NCBI GenBank assembly: GCA_015680685.1
Contig: MNCI01009511.1
Coordinates: forward strand, 7,044 to 71,043
Length of the DNA: 64,000 nt
Direction: 5' to 3'
Origin: Gnetum montanum
Taxonomy: Eukaryota > Streptophyta > Gnetopsida > Gnetales > Gnetaceae
Shown: one piece after another, positions 11,169-22,539 of the stretch
Position numbering within the stretch: position 1 is the stretch's first letter
Layout: every line of letters begins with the position of its first letter
Program-made: the position numbers and the translations under genes
The notes under the pieces: model-generated
What the model was told of the DNA's origin: nothing
Seen by the model: only the letters and a program-made list of their open reading frames with translations
Database searches by the model: none

Positions 11169-12782
11169 CCTATCTAATGTTCCACTGCCATGCACCTCTT
11201 CGTCATCTATCACCCTACCTGTTGTTGGTGACAGAAAACCTAAGAAGGTTGCTTGTTGTAGCTTCATCGTTGTTGAAGAGGGAAAGAAGAGAAAACCTTG
11301 CTACAATTATTGATTTGGATTTGCAGAGAGAGGGATGCCACTGCTATCTACGATGGGAGTGACTATTGTAGTTGACACTTTTGTTGCCCGCTTGCCATCG
11401 TCATGGAAAATGGGAGGAAGGAGGGAGATTGGAGGATGTCACACGATCACTACCACCTATAGTTGGTGTTGACCATTGTCTACCACTGACCCTGCTACAG
11501 AGAGAGGAGAGGCTGGCCCATGATTCCCCTCTACTGATTTGGGAGGAGGAAGATCCCTCTTTGGCAATGCACTACCACGTACACTGCCATTTGCTATCGT
11601 ACATTGCTTGGATCACCTACATCTTGCTTATGCACCTTGCTGTGCGTGCCTACCATAGCTCATGCACCTCACCATTAGCATGCTTTCTGCTATAGCTGTC
11701 GGCTCCTATTGACACCCTGACATTGCCTGATGTGCACTTTACTACCCAAGGAGAGAGAGAAGGCTACCCACTGTAGTGCAAAAAAGAAAGAAACTGTTGT
11801 ATGTTGGTTTCCTGGTTGGTCCCTAGATCTGATGATCCTTGGTTGAGGGAGCTCCTCCCTTTAATAGGCTTCAACTTACTATCAAAGAGGGAACGATCCC
11901 GCTATCCACCACCCATCAGTTACTACAACCACACACTGCCCGTATCTCCCCACCAACACTACCACCATGTCTGTGCATGACCATCCACATAACTCCCAAC
12001 ATCCTGCACGTTCTTCATTCCCACTACCCCACATCTGGCATAACCACCACCGCATTCTTCACCATCTTGAATAGATCAACCATCACTGAGTCGCTGCTAC
12101 TACATTCATCAGTCCCACACCACATTTGACACAAATAACCTTTCTATCATGGATAGTTCCTATGTGAAATATCCTTCTAAATAAGTCCATGAATAGGTAT
12201 TTGGGGTGTGGTTTGAGGGCTTTGGTAGCCATGAAAGCTCATTCTTTAAAAGGATACATAGTGATAAGGCCCAACCATGGGCCTAGCTCATTGATTTCTA
12301 TAATAATTTGCTATTGTTTTGCATCTAGAATTCTTGATCAAAAAGTGATTTTTCTATTAAGCCCCCCATGACAATTATTGTAAAATTTATTCATTTCTTT
12401 AGTTTAGTAGAAGCAGGGCATTGACTTCATGGAATTCTAATTCTGTCTGAAAGTGAGATCGATGCAGTTTAGCTAATAGATTCTACATGGCCTATTTATG
12501 TTAGGTCATGAGATATTCCTAACAAACTGGGTTGTATCATTATCTAATTCCGAAATAAGGGCCATTAATTTTGTAATTGTAAAATTCTTTCTTGGTTAAC
12601 TGCCATGATCTAGAAATCAAAAGTAGTTTTTTTATTATGTTTAGAATGGACCTAGGAACTTGAGGCACTTTCTTGATCTATGGATTATTTGAGGCTTTGA
12701 GCCGTTTAACTAATGATTCCACTTTTCCATGTACATGTTGTTAATCATGGCCCTGTGCCTAGCATGGGCAAGGTTGACATCA
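10778..12782 (-). mobile_element. EA 3' LTR
   Basis: Matches 33150-35180, 36591-38601 and 43104-45122. Ends are TGAT(G) and GACATCA, giving a TGATG/CATCA inverted terminal repeat, degenerate at the left end here. A GA microsatellite lies at 11143-11168. Several short plus-strand frames inside it (RERERE-type) come from that microsatellite and are not genes. Confidence 0.85.
11143..11168. repeat. (GA)n microsatellite in EA 3' LTR
   Basis: About 26 bases of GA repeat. The other LTRs of this family have it at the same place: 33528-33565 (38 bases), 43481-43501 (about 21 bases), and a degenerate version near 36967-36985. Confidence 0.9.
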
Positions 12783-12806
12783 ACACTTAGTTTCCAAACT
12801 TTAATT
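12783..12806 (-). other. EA polypurine-tract region
   Basis: On the minus strand, AATTAAAGTTTGGAAACTAAG leads toward the 3' LTR. EB has AAAGTTTGGGCGCTAAG in the same place (38602-38625), close to the AGTTTGGGGG phrase common before the 3' LTR in plant Tat/Athila elements. This supports placing the LTR end at CATCA. Confidence 0.55.
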
Positions 12807-14012
12807 GTATGCAAGTGCAAGGATAAGAAAAACCATGAAATTTTAAAAGAAAATGCAATAGATAGAGAATCAAAAAAATCACAAAAAGGACACATTAGAA
12901 CTTGAAAGTAAACATCGCTGTTCTAAACATGATTAAAATAACCATATAATCAAGAGAGAACTAGATGCGGGCCACCCTTACCATACCCTCTTATTTAATT
13001 AAGATCAGATCATAACTTTAACTACATAGATACACACATACATAATTAAAGCATATAACTAAGATCACATTCCCAATCTTCTCACAAGGTAAAAGTCAAA
13101 AGTATGTGGACTACTTTGAGCATGAGACTCATATTCAAGTTAATGGGGAGGACAGACTCATGTTATATCATGGCTAGTCACAACTTTTGGATTTTTCCTT
13201 GAGACTATTTTTTCAACATTTTGAAAGGGAATGGGTGAAAAGGGATTATTTGGTCTTTTTTTTTTTGAATTTTAGGAAAAGAGGTTTAAAAGGGGAATGG
13301 AGGTTAAGGTGAGGATTGCTACCAGATTTCATCGCACTCAAAAACTTATTACATTGCCAATGAACACGGTCCTCATTCCTTTTTTTTTCTGCTTTTCTTT
13401 GAGGAAACTTTGCTCATTGTGTAGTTCATTATTAAGGTAGGAATTTCAACACAAGTTTGGTTGATTAGCTACATTGCCAAAGAACATGGTCCTTTTGAAA
13501 ATTTTCCCATGGTGCAATTCAACCCTCGTGTATGTGCCTTTAATTACAATTTGATGGCATCATGGCAGGTTTCCTGGGTGGCTAAGGGTTCTCAAGTGGA
13601 GATAAACACACTTTATCCTATTGTTCGCATGATAGCCATGGATCATCATACTTGAGGGTTGGGGCTTATGAGAGAGAGAAAATGGCATTTTCCAAGGTCA
13701 CATAGTGATTGTGGCTAACCATTCTCCAATGTCACGTATCCTACACTCACATGATCATGATGATAACATGCTAAGTTAGCATAAATCCCATCGTCCATAA
13801 TCCAACATAACAAATAAAACTAAAACCTTAGAACAAATGGGGAAGAATCATAGCATTATTGAAAGATAAAATATAAAGGAGATTTCATGTAATAGTAATA
13901 AGATATATAAAGCATTACACTTGCATTATTTTTCAATGGTGTTATGATGACCCAATACCTAGTAACGCAAATGACCATAATGATTATTAAAATAATATGA
14001 AAAGCACAAATC
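12807..14012 (-). other. EA 3' untranslated region, right part continues after E5
   Basis: Homologous over its length to 38626-39535 in EB. It has no convincing gene: a 65-codon plus-strand frame at 13461-13655 is broken in EB. It has A-rich and T-rich stretches and a TCACATGATCATGATGATAA phrase conserved in both copies. The sequence resumes at 29568 after E5. Confidence 0.6.
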
Positions 14013-14017
14013 ATATC
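14013..14017. repeat. Target-site duplication ATATC, left of E5
   Basis: ATATC repeats at 29563-29567. Removing E5 and one copy gives GCACAAATCATATCAAAGCC, which matches GCACAAATCAAATCAAAGCC in EB, proving the pre-insertion site. Confidence 0.95.
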
Positions 14018-15168
14018 TGAAACACCACTAATTTTGGCCTAACACTTTGAAACAAGAATAACTCAGAGCCTTTTGAGCTTTCGAGAGGCTAAAATTTGAC
14101 TAAGGCATGGAACTCACACTCAGCTTGTCAAGTTAGCTTGCCCTCAACGTGAGCAACTCCAACGACTTCAAGATCAAGTCAAAGATGGTCCAATCTAAGG
14201 GTGCAAGTCATCTTCATAGGGCCACTATTGTCCACTTCAAGTTTCAGCATTCGGGAGTTTAGATTTTGGGCCAGATTGCACAAATTTTCCCAGGTCATGC
14301 TAAGGTCATGCTAGTAGCGTGAGTACAGCGTGAGAAACTCCAAGAGCCTCAAAACTGAGTCAAAATGGTCTGACTTCGAAGGTGCAAGTCATCCTCAATG
14401 TCCATTAATGACCTCTTCAAGTCCCAACCTCTAGAATTCCAGACTTCAGGTCCAAAATTGCAAAGATTTTATCACTCACACTAAGCTCACGCTGACAGCG
14501 TGAGTCCAGCATGAGCTACCAAAAGTGGCTCGAATCAAGGCATACCTAGGCTCAATTTTCAACATGCAGTTCACTCTCAGGATCAAACATAGTCAAGCAA
14601 TTATTGGACTCAAAGAATAGGCTTCAAGGATCAAAATTTGGTGTGAAATGTGTCATTTTCATCAGGTTATGTTGAGGTCACGTTGGTAGTGTGATTACAG
14701 TGTGAGTACTGATCACGCCTAGTCAAAAGCACACCAAACACATGCTGAGGACACGTTGAGACAAAATAAACTCACGCTGGAAGGTTTTGTGAAACAAAAA
14801 TGCCTCAAAGAGCCAAAAAACCACTCACATCAGCATCCTGCAATAGCCAATCCATGGATTGAGAAGTTCCAAGCGAGCCGGAGCTAATTTCTCTTATTGT
14901 ACACTATCATTTTTGTAAATTTTCACCATTTGTGAGCTTGTCAAGCTCTTACACTCCAAATTGTATCTGCTTCTATGAGCGTAAGGTAGCTTGTGTAAGC
15001 CAATACACATTGTAAGATACAGTGCATCTAGTCAAAAACGTAGGCTATCTACACGCGTCCAACTCATATGCAGCTGTTCATCAGACACTTGTAACATGAT
15101 CTGTTTTCTTCTCATTTCTGAGTTGTTGATTCCATCCATTAATTCTGCACCTGAGCCTAGCCAAACTT

Positions 15169-15176
15169 TATAAATA
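15169..15176 (+). promoter_or_regulatory. TATA box of E5 5' LTR
   Basis: TATAAATACCCC, conserved at 29033-29040 in the 3' LTR and placed downstream of the inverted GCGTGAG motif clusters. Confidence 0.65.
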
Positions 15177-15333
15177 CCCCATCCATTTACATAAACGGGG
15201 GTTGGCAATTTTGAAGGTTGATGGCTTAGGGAGCATTGACTGGCAACTTTGGACGCTTAGGCACATGTGACTCCCAGCATTCAAGCACCTGTAAGCACAT
15301 CACCCCAGGGCTTAGTGCTTGACTTGCCATCCA

Positions 15334-15338
15334 CACAC
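15334..15338. repeat. Probable degenerate TSD of E6, left
   Basis: CACAC here and CATAA at 22150-22154. The uninterrupted 3' LTR of E5 reads CCACACACGTAACTACGC, so the right copy appears to have two substitutions. Confidence 0.5.
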
Positions 15339-16019
15339 TGAAACACCACTAATTTTGGCCTAACACTTTGAAACAAGAACAACTCAAGCCCTTTTAAGCA
15401 TTCGGGAGGCAAAATTGGAGAGATTGGCAATTCTGAGAGAGGACAGAACCTGCAATCCTTAGGCACTCAGCACACTTGACTGTTGGCATCCAAGCATTTC
15501 TTACATTCATCATATCACATCATCGCATCATCACGTTACATCACCCCGGGGCTAGGTGTTCGACCTGCCATCTACACGCAACTACGCTTTGACCAGTGCA
15601 CATCTTTTCTAAGCGATACATTATTTTCATTTTGCCAACCAAAAATTATTTCCATTTTTTGTTTTACGTTCTGTTTTATGTTCTATTTACATTTCTACTT
15701 AGATTCAGTTTACATTCATTTTACACATTCAGTTTAGTTTACATCTTTTTTACGCCTTACATTTACATTTACGTCTTACGTCTCACAGCTCATGTTTACA
15801 TTTTACGCACATTTACACGTTTTAAGACATTGTTTACAATAACCCCAGTGCTAGCCGTAGCTTATGCTCGGGGAAGTCCTTGGTTGATTTGCGTGCAAAC
15901 CATCCAAGGCACTCTGCCTTCGTTTACTTTCCAGCTTGCCCTTGGGCGAAGGCAGGGTTAGCTGATCTCTTGGTGTCTGTTTCCCTTCCAGCCTTACACT
16001 GACGATTTAGGTTAGTACA
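15339..16019 (+). mobile_element. E6 5' LTR
   Basis: Starts TGAAACACCACTAATTTTGG. Its first about 80 bases match the E5 LTR, then it diverges, lacking the GCGTGAG-rich U3 and TATAAATACCCC segment. It carries many TTTACATTT/TTTACG phrases near 15660-15830 and ends with a GATTTAGGTTAGTACA end shared in form with E5. Confidence 0.9.
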
Positions 16020-16024
16020 GTTTT

Positions 16025-16042
16025 TGGCGTTAGAAGGAGGGC
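16025..16042 (+). other. E6 primer-binding site
   Basis: TGGCGTTAGAAGGAGGGC five bases after the LTR end. The same motif occurs in E5 (22521-22539), EA (33124-33141) and EB (43079-43096). It does not match the tRNA-Asp site used by E2 and E3. I cannot assign the tRNA. Confidence 0.65.
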
Positions 16043-16252
16043 TTGAATTTGCCATTGTTAAAATGTCGATCACGCTACCTGTTAAAACTTTTTCATCTTA
16101 CCCTGTGAGTCTCTTGTCCCTGTTGGTCATGCTGAACTTGCTCCTGTTGGTCTAGTTTGATTAGTTTGGTCACGTTGTGTTTGTGTTACGGTCACACTGC
16201 AACTGCTTGCAATCCAACTCCATTCATCAAGCCTAGTTTGCTCACGTTCATC

Positions 16253-18868
16253 ATGGAATTCTTCCAAATCAACCCAGTAACACTACCAATTGCTGAAAAT
16301 TTGAACCCTGTGACTGCTACGAAATCCATAACTGTTATTGAACACATAAATCCTCAAGGCCCTACACACTAGTTGCTTAGGCTACAGGGCAAAGGCCCTA
16401 CTCATGCAACTCTTACACCTGAACAGTATAACTTCATCTGCGTCAAAATCCAAGCCAACTTACCTATCGACCGTATAGAAAGGAAAGCAAAGCAAGAATA
16501 TGAATTTATCCACAAAGGAGGACGTGAGTTCATCACTTCAGCATTACATAATCCCGCCATCTGAAAACCATCATAAACTCATATCCCAGCTTCTTATGGC
16601 TAGAAGTCAAGCCTTACAGCTATTGCCAATAGAGCCTCAAGATGAGGAAGATGATTTTGTAGCCCAATCTGAACATGGAGATTCCTACCATACGGTTAGT
16701 CCCCATGCCTACACAAACTCACTGTTCCACCCTTTCTTGGAAGAAACTGTGCTTTCTCCTTCATCCGCNTGGTAGTCTCAGTTCTGAATACCATCTCACC
16801 ACAACAAACGTTAGCCCAACAACCTCTCTTCCCACAAACAATGCAATAATTAAATCATTATCATCCACAATCTGCTCAATCCACTGGTTTGCCTACCACC
16901 CAAGAATGGGTAGACACACAAAAAATGATGCACTCCTTGGTAGAGGAATTAAAACGCTTTAAAACTTTGAACAATGATGAAGTCAAGGTACTAGATTTCT
17001 ATCAAGATGACCCAATTAACCCATCAGTTCCACCCTTAACCTTGCCAAAGGGAGTCTCGTTACCTCAGTTGACCAAGTATAATGGAGAGGGAGACCCAAA
17101 TGCACACCTAGTGACATTTCGAACTGAAAGTCTTTTGCTTCAGGCATGGCCCCATGTAATTCTACATGTGTTTGCTATGTCCTTAACAGGAAAAGCCTTA
17201 GACTGGTACTGAGCCTTACCCCGTAGCTGTATATCTTCTCTGGAGGATTTGTTGCACTAGTTTGTCACCTATTTCAAATACAATCTAAAACCTGAAGCCA
17301 TGTTAGATAGCTTGATTCAAATTAAACAAGCACCTTTAGAGCCAGCATAGAAATTTATCCAAAGATGGAGTGCCACCCTGAATGAACTTCATGAACCTAT
17401 TCTTGAAACATATCTGCTTACCATCCTTAAGGCAGCCGCAAATGAATTCATTAAATCGAAGCTTTATTATCTAAAACCCCGTACTTTGAGTCAGGCATTC
17501 ATACAAATTAAGGACATAGAGGAAGCAGCGCTAGCTAGCAATAACCCAGCTTATGTGGCCTACAAAAACCAACATACTTGCAAGCAAAATACAACCGAGG
17601 CAACAGTAGCCGCAATTACAAAAGCAACCAACTGGGGTCCAAAAGCTAAGCAACCTAAAGCCCTAGCTAACAAAGTTGGCAACTTTGGCACCAACTCACC
17701 TACATCGGCAGGGGCCACCCCAAGGCCCAACTTTTAGCGCAAGGACCACTCAAAGTATACAACACTACTGATGCAACCCTCTCAACTATTGGAGCAACTC
17801 TTGAAAGCTGGGCAAATCCAACACAAACACGTGTTGAAGATTACCTGCCAAAAACATGACAGGTACTATGAGCTACTAAGGAACCCCACCTTAGCAGTAC
17901 CAAATGAGCCACCGGTCCCACAACATTTTAAATTAGACCAATACTGTCATTACCATCAAATGGCTAGTCATAGTACAGACAACTGTCATGCCTTGCAAGA
18001 TGACCTGCAGGGAAAGATAGAACAAGGCCAACTAGTGATTGACACGGCAAGTCAATCCAACATAGACGATGCCTCCTATGTCATAAACTCAATTAGCATA
18101 GGTGGCAAGCCCAAACCTGTACAAAAACCTTTTGTGATCTATGTGTCTCCCAACAAGGCAAGAATTCCCCCAACCCCCACAAACAAGAGGCCTCCCTTTG
18201 TTATCAAGGTGCCACCCCAGGCATCCACAACACCCTTTGTGGTCAAGGCTCCATAGACATCGTCCGCTAAGACGTTAAACTGGCATAACTCGTCCACTAA
18301 GACATTAAACTGGCATGACGTAGCAACAAAAATCGCTAAGCAACCTTTCGTTATAAGAGTGCCACAACTAGATGGCCCCTCACCTACCTGAAGCCCAATA
18401 GTGGGCAACATCTAAATCCCTCCTCCTTCAAGGGTTGACCCCAATAGCAACCTGGGTAGGCCCACCAAATGAGAATGCAAGAGGACAAATGAGCACCTTG
18501 CAACTCCCATGGCCAAAGAAAAGGCCACAACTAGCAAACAACAGTTGAACACTGGGGCACCTACGCCCAAGCAAACCAAGCCTAAGTCCCCCTCCCGAGA
18601 GGTTTGTCTCTCAAGCTTTATGGAGGAAGTCAAAGCCAACACAATGGCTAATGACAAGGACTTCGTAGCTGCACTAACCCAAGTAAAACAAACGCTCAAG
18701 CAAAAGAACACAACATTTAGCTTATACGACCTGGTCAGGACCTCACCTACTCACTACCAAGCATTGGCCCAGGTCTTAGCCTCCATTCCTATTATGGAGG
18801 ACATCCCTGCAAATGAGGCATCCATTCGTGTAACAATGTTGCCTCCCACACCACAAGAATTGGGTTAA
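16253..18868 (+). pseudogene. gag: E6 gag remnant with PFVI-repeat linker
   Basis: ATG at 16253 (MEFFQINPV) begins the gag frame. In-frame stops and shifts break it. Recognisable segments are LTPEQYNFICVKIQANLP, EDDFVAQSEHGDSYHTVSPH, then the capsid part YNGEGDPNAHLVTFRTESLL (about 17080-17140) and SLTGKALDWY. A Tat-type H/C-rich segment DQYCHYHQMASHSTDNCH follows at about 17935-17990 with DDLQGKIEQGQLVIDT. A linker has repeated PFVI motifs (KPFVIYV, PPFVIKVPP, TPFVVKAP, KQPFVIRVP). The last part includes TTFSLYDLVRTSPTHYQALA, a conserved segment before protease in this lineage. A single N at 16769 marks missing sequence. Gag would build the particle. Confidence 0.82.
16769..16769. other. Assembly N coinciding with a missing gag segment
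   Basis: The E5 gag has about 357 bases (roughly 23505-23862) between the segments matching the left and right sides of this N. The single N probably stands for an unresolved gap rather than one base. Confidence 0.6.
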
Positions 18869-18961
18869 AAAACCTTAGCCTTTCGTGATGATGCAGTTAA
18901 AGTCAACCCCAAACGAGGGGTAGTCACTACAGCTCCACTATCCATTAGCATTCATGTTGGG

Positions 18962-19426
18962 TAATGCACCATCCGTAGAGTGCATGTTGACGATGGTGCA
19001 GCAACGAACGTAGTCCTGTACTCCGTCAGCGACAAGCTAGGCATGGTAGATGAAATTAGGCCAACCAAAACCACATGTCTAAAATCCTTCAATGGATCAC
19101 ATGTCACAGTCAAGGGTACAATCAACTTAGCCTTTGTAGTGGAAGAGCAATTCCCCACTAGCACAGATTTCACTGTCATAGTGGAGATGCCAGGTTTCAA
19201 CATGATTCTAGGCAAGCGTTGGCTAGCTCAACTAAGGACCATCTCCTCTCCCATCCACCAAGAAATCCACCTTCCATACGAAGGTGGTCAAGTTATCATC
19301 CATGGTGATAACATTTTCTCTTTGACTATCCACGACATAGACATGGTGCAAGTTTTGGAAGAAGAGTTTCTTAATGGTACACCTACGACAACCAACGCAA
19401 CACTTAAGGCTAACACACCCAAATGA
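18962..19426 (+). pseudogene. E6 aspartic protease remnant
   Basis: Reads VHVDDGAATNVVLYSVSDKL, in which DDGAA takes the place of the D-S/T/G-G catalytic motif (compare the IDGGS form seen in Tat elements), then SFNGSHVTVKGTINL and FNMILGKRWLAQLRTIS, followed by HQEIHLPYEGGQVIIHGDN. The ILGRPW-like block and the following HQ..K segment are typical of Tat/Ogre protease. A stop lies just upstream (18962-18964) and separates it from gag. RT should follow but the sequence ends in non-coding DNA. It would have cut Gag precursors. E5 lacks this region altogether. Confidence 0.75.
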
Positions 19427-19735
19427 GTGGTTGAAGCCGACAACCCCCAGAAGATCCTAAACCTCGCATGCTCCCTAATCCATGCCTAGTTAGGAAGCAA
19501 CTACATGACCAAGACTCTCCATTGGCTAAAAATGTGCTTGATGCTTGCCTACCTTCTGCCCACCCCTTTGATATGCGTTTTTGACTTTTGTTTACATCGC
19601 ACTAGCCTTTACGTTTACATTTTGCCCGCTCACTTAGATCATGCATTTTGCTTTGTTTACACATTTGTCAACTTAGTTTACACATTGCATTTGAAAAAAC
19701 ATCAAACATAAAAACATAAAACTACAAAAACATAT
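19427..19735 (+). other. E6 post-protease spacer
   Basis: No RT or other domain seen. T-rich stretches with TTTACATTT-like phrases resemble the E6 LTR interior (15700-15800). This is where RT and RNase H would lie in a complete element. Confidence 0.5.
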
Positions 19736-20245
19736 GGCCCAAAAAGGCCTTAAACTAGCTTACGACCCGGAATGGCCTAAAACTATCACTTTTTTTGCAT
19801 TGCTTTTCTTTCATTCATACATTCCAAATCTATGTACAACAGGTGTCACTTGATGTTGTTTTCTTTCTAGTTGATTTTTTATAGGATCTTGCAGATACAT
19901 AGCATGATCATGCATGTAGCATCACACTTTACACAAGCAAGGTAAGCATTAGTCTGCTATGACTATAAACTGGCACAAAGTAGTCTTGGCATCATGACTT
20001 AAAACTGATACAACAGAGCTCTGTTCGGTATGACAGTAAACTGCTACATCCATTCGCCATGACATGAAACTAGCATCTAGAGTTCACTAAGACTATAAAC
20101 TAGTTTGCCTCTTCACAGTCCGCTATGACTATAAACTAGCAATGCATTGTCCGCTACGACGCTAAACTGGCACCGTCCAAGGGGTTATGATGTGAAACTA
20201 ATCTGCAACAGTCTGCTAAGACTATAAACTGGCGACATCATCGAC
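19736..20245 (+). repeat. E6 array of CTATGACTATAAACTGGC-like motifs
   Basis: About ten imperfect copies of GCTATGACTATAAACTGG, spaced irregularly by 20-40 bases (for example near 19955, 20000, 20030, 20065, 20090, 20125, 20158, 20190 and 20218). E5 holds the same array at 25600-26655. Two further copies lie in the gag linker near 18262-18322. Confidence 0.8.
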
Positions 20246-20775
20246 GACTAAGCAAAAAATTGAAAAGATATGTCGTTGCAATCGGCTTTTCATGTTTCAC
20301 AAAGACTTGTTGCATGATTCATCTCATGGGCCTTAATGAAGTTAATGGTGTTCATGATTCTATCTGCTTTGAAAATTGCACGCAATGACTCCATCTCCTT
20401 GTTTAAAGTGTTTAGCTGACTATTTCATTTGTGGTTTTCTTGTCTTCTTGGAGTTGTGTTTACAGGATGACACCTCTGAGGCATTCGTGCATAGATGCAC
20501 TTCATCATGAAGACAAGGTATCACATTTTTTTCCTGACACACGTAACTGGGTTAATCAATCCGTTCATGAGTACATTCCCAACTCCTGATGCATCCCCTA
20601 TTTCCCCCATCATGCCCTAATTATCCTACTCAAGTTATACCTGCAGATGCATTCCATTGAGCTCAACACTCTTGATACACTGTTGCACACTGTAACTCCC
20701 GAAGTAGTCGCAACGTAAAACACAGTACACAATGCATGACATAAAATGCAAGCACTCGAATATAAGCATAGCACT
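20246..20775 (+). other. E6 3' non-coding region
   Basis: No gene. Homologous to 26656-27190 of E5, including a CTTGTCTTCTTGGAGTTGTG phrase conserved in both. Confidence 0.6.
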
Positions 20776-20935
20776 AAAAGCAACCTCTTTCAAAAGACCA
20801 AAGAGAAAAAGAAAAATAAAAGAAAAGGAAAAGACAAAATAAAGCAAAAACAAAAGAAAAGAAAAAACAAACAAGAAAAACAAGAAAAAGAAAACAAAAG
20901 GGTCAAAGAGCAAAATGCACGGAAAAGGTCTCTGT
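20776..20935 (+). repeat. E6 purine tract
   Basis: Nearly uninterrupted A/G for about 150 bases. It has an E5 counterpart at 27218-27330. The frame it opens reads as lysine-rich and I do not treat it as a protein. Confidence 0.85.
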
Positions 20936-21441
20936 GACCCTATAGGCATCATAAACAAAAGACTATTGGCTATTCTCATACAAGCCCCAGGCGAGAAGGC
21001 AATTATCTTGAAAAATCGTTACACTCGTGTCTCAAAGAGACCATGTTGCACATCATCGTGTGGCTTTGGCTATTTACAATGGGCCCCACGAATAATCTAT
21101 AAGAGTCCCGTTTCTCCAAAGAGTGCACCTCCTATGTCTTAGTTCCGAGGCTGCTGAAAACTTGGCCGTTGACAAGGACCAATGACATAACTTGTTCACG
21201 AGAGAGCATTCCTCTCCCACAAATGTCAACAACAATTTTCACCCTTGACCAACTCCTGGCTTCCCTGGTCACAACTGATTCCCTTGCATCTTGAACCACA
21301 TTCCCTCAATCCCATCTACTTTTGAAAACGGTGCGACGACACCCAACCAAGGGCCGACAGTTAATGTTTGATGCTTTGTTGTTCATGGTGTTTTGTGATT
21401 CTTTGTCGACGCCTCTCGAGTGGATTCCTCCAAACATCAAC
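20936..21441 (+). other. E6 pre-LTR non-coding region
   Basis: No gene. Matches 27331-27854 of E5. Contains the GGCATCATAAACAAAAGACT-like phrase in both copies. Confidence 0.6.
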
Positions 21442-21454
21442 AAAGAGGGGCTAA
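21442..21454 (+). other. E6 polypurine tract
   Basis: AAAGAGGGGCTAA abuts the TGAAACACC start of the 3' LTR. It is the likely plus-strand primer, with an E5 equivalent of AAAGAGGGGCCAA. Confidence 0.85.
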
Positions 21455-22149
21455 TGAAACACCACTAATTTTGGCCTAACACTTTGAAACAAGAACAACT
21501 CAAGCCCTTTTAAGCATTCAGGAGGAAAAATTGGAGAGATTGGCAATTCTGAGAGAGGACAGAACCTGCAATCCTTGGGCACTTGGCACACCTGACTGTT
21601 GGCATCCAAGCATTTCTCACATTCATCACATCACATCATTGCATCATCACGTTACATCACCTCGGGGCTAGGTGTTTGACCTGCCATCTACACGCAGCTA
21701 CATCTTGACTGGTGCACATCTTTTCTAAGTGATACATTATTTTCGTTTTGCCTACCAAACATTATTTCCATTTTCTATTTTACGTTCTGTTTTATGTTCT
21801 GTTTACATTTCTACTTACATTTAGTTTACATTCATTTTACACATTCAGTTTAGTTTACGTCTTATTTACGCCTTATGTTTACATTTACGTCTTACGTCTC
21901 ATGGCTCATGTTTACATTTTATGCACATTTATACGTTTTAAGACATCATTTACGATAACCCCAGCACTAGCCGTAGCTTACGCTTGGGAAAGTCTTTAGT
22001 TGATTTGCATGCAAACCATCCAAGGCACTCTGCCTTCGTTTACTTTTCCAGCTTGCCCTCGGGCAAAGGCAGGGTCAGTTGTGTCTACCCAACAATCTCT
22101 CTGTGTCTGTTTTCCTTCTAGCCTTACACCGATGATTTAGGTCAGTACA
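21455..22149 (+). mobile_element. E6 3' LTR
   Basis: Aligns with 15339-16019 from TGAAACACC to GGTCAGTACA. The right flank CATAAGAAACTACGC resumes the E5 LTR. Confidence 0.92.
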
Positions 22150-22154
22150 CATAA

Positions 22155-22514
22155 GAAACTACGCTTTGATCGGTGCACATCCTTATTTAAGCAATAAAAT
22201 ACAGTTCATTATTGCCTTTCATTACATTACTTGCTCTATTTTTTTATCTATTTTACACTTCTATATACGCCCTCACGGTTACGCTCTCTTTACATTTCGT
22301 ACATTACTAGTTACAATAACCTCAACATAAGCCATAGCTTACGCTTGGGGAAGTCCTTGGTTGATTTGCATGTAGACCATCCAAGGCACTTTGCCTTCAT
22401 TTTTTCTTTTCTAGCTTGCCCTCATGCAAAGGCAGGGTCAGCTATGTCTCTCCGATAATCTTTTGGCGTGTGTTTTTCCCTTCCAGCCTCACGTCAATGA
22501 TTTCGGTCAGTACA
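22155..22514 (+). mobile_element. E5 5' LTR, second part
   Basis: Continues the E5 LTR after E6, matching 29206-29562 (ACTACGCTTTG through GATTTCGGTCAGTACA). Confidence 0.9.
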
Positions 22515-22520
22515 GTAAAT

Positions 22521-22539
22521 TGGTGCTAGAAGGAGGGCC
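22521..22539 (+). other. E5 primer-binding site
   Basis: TGGTGCTAGAAGGAGGGCC six bases inside the LTR end. Same motif as in E6, EA and EB. Confidence 0.65.

Larger units (their letters stand above)
14018..15338 (+). mobile_element. E5 5' LTR, first part
   Basis: Matches 27871-29205. Contains three clusters of CTCACGCTG/CAGCGTGAG-type inverted motifs near 14290-14340, 14480-14520 and 14670-14720, and TATAAATA at 15169-15176. Interrupted by E6 after CCACACAC at 15338. Confidence 0.92.
15339..22149 (+). mobile_element. E6: non-autonomous Tat-like element nested in E5 LTR
   Basis: LTRs 15339-16019 and 21455-22149 start TGAAACACC and end GTACA, like E5 but much shorter. The internal part has the E5-type primer site, gag, a protease region lacking in E5, the TAAACTGG-type motif array, a purine tract and AAAGAGGGGCTAA before the 3' LTR. 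No RT, RNase H or integrase. It is a sister family or deletion variant of E5. Confidence 0.92.

Noticed and set aside
11092-11362. Frames with RERERERER repeats (also near 33384-33887 and 43279-43795)
   Set aside because: Produced by the GA microsatellite in LTRs; not conserved in frame between the four LTRs.
13461-13655. 65-codon plus-strand frame in the EA 3' untranslated region
   Set aside because: The EB counterpart (39000-39180) has stops and frame changes; no family motif.
19736-20245. CRISPR-like array
   Set aside because: Repeats are imperfect and spacing irregular, the context is a plant retrotransposon, and no cas gene is present.
20746-20937. Lysine-rich frame (also 27162-27435)
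   Set aside because: A translation of the purine tract; the E5 and E6 versions do not share a peptide beyond Lys content.
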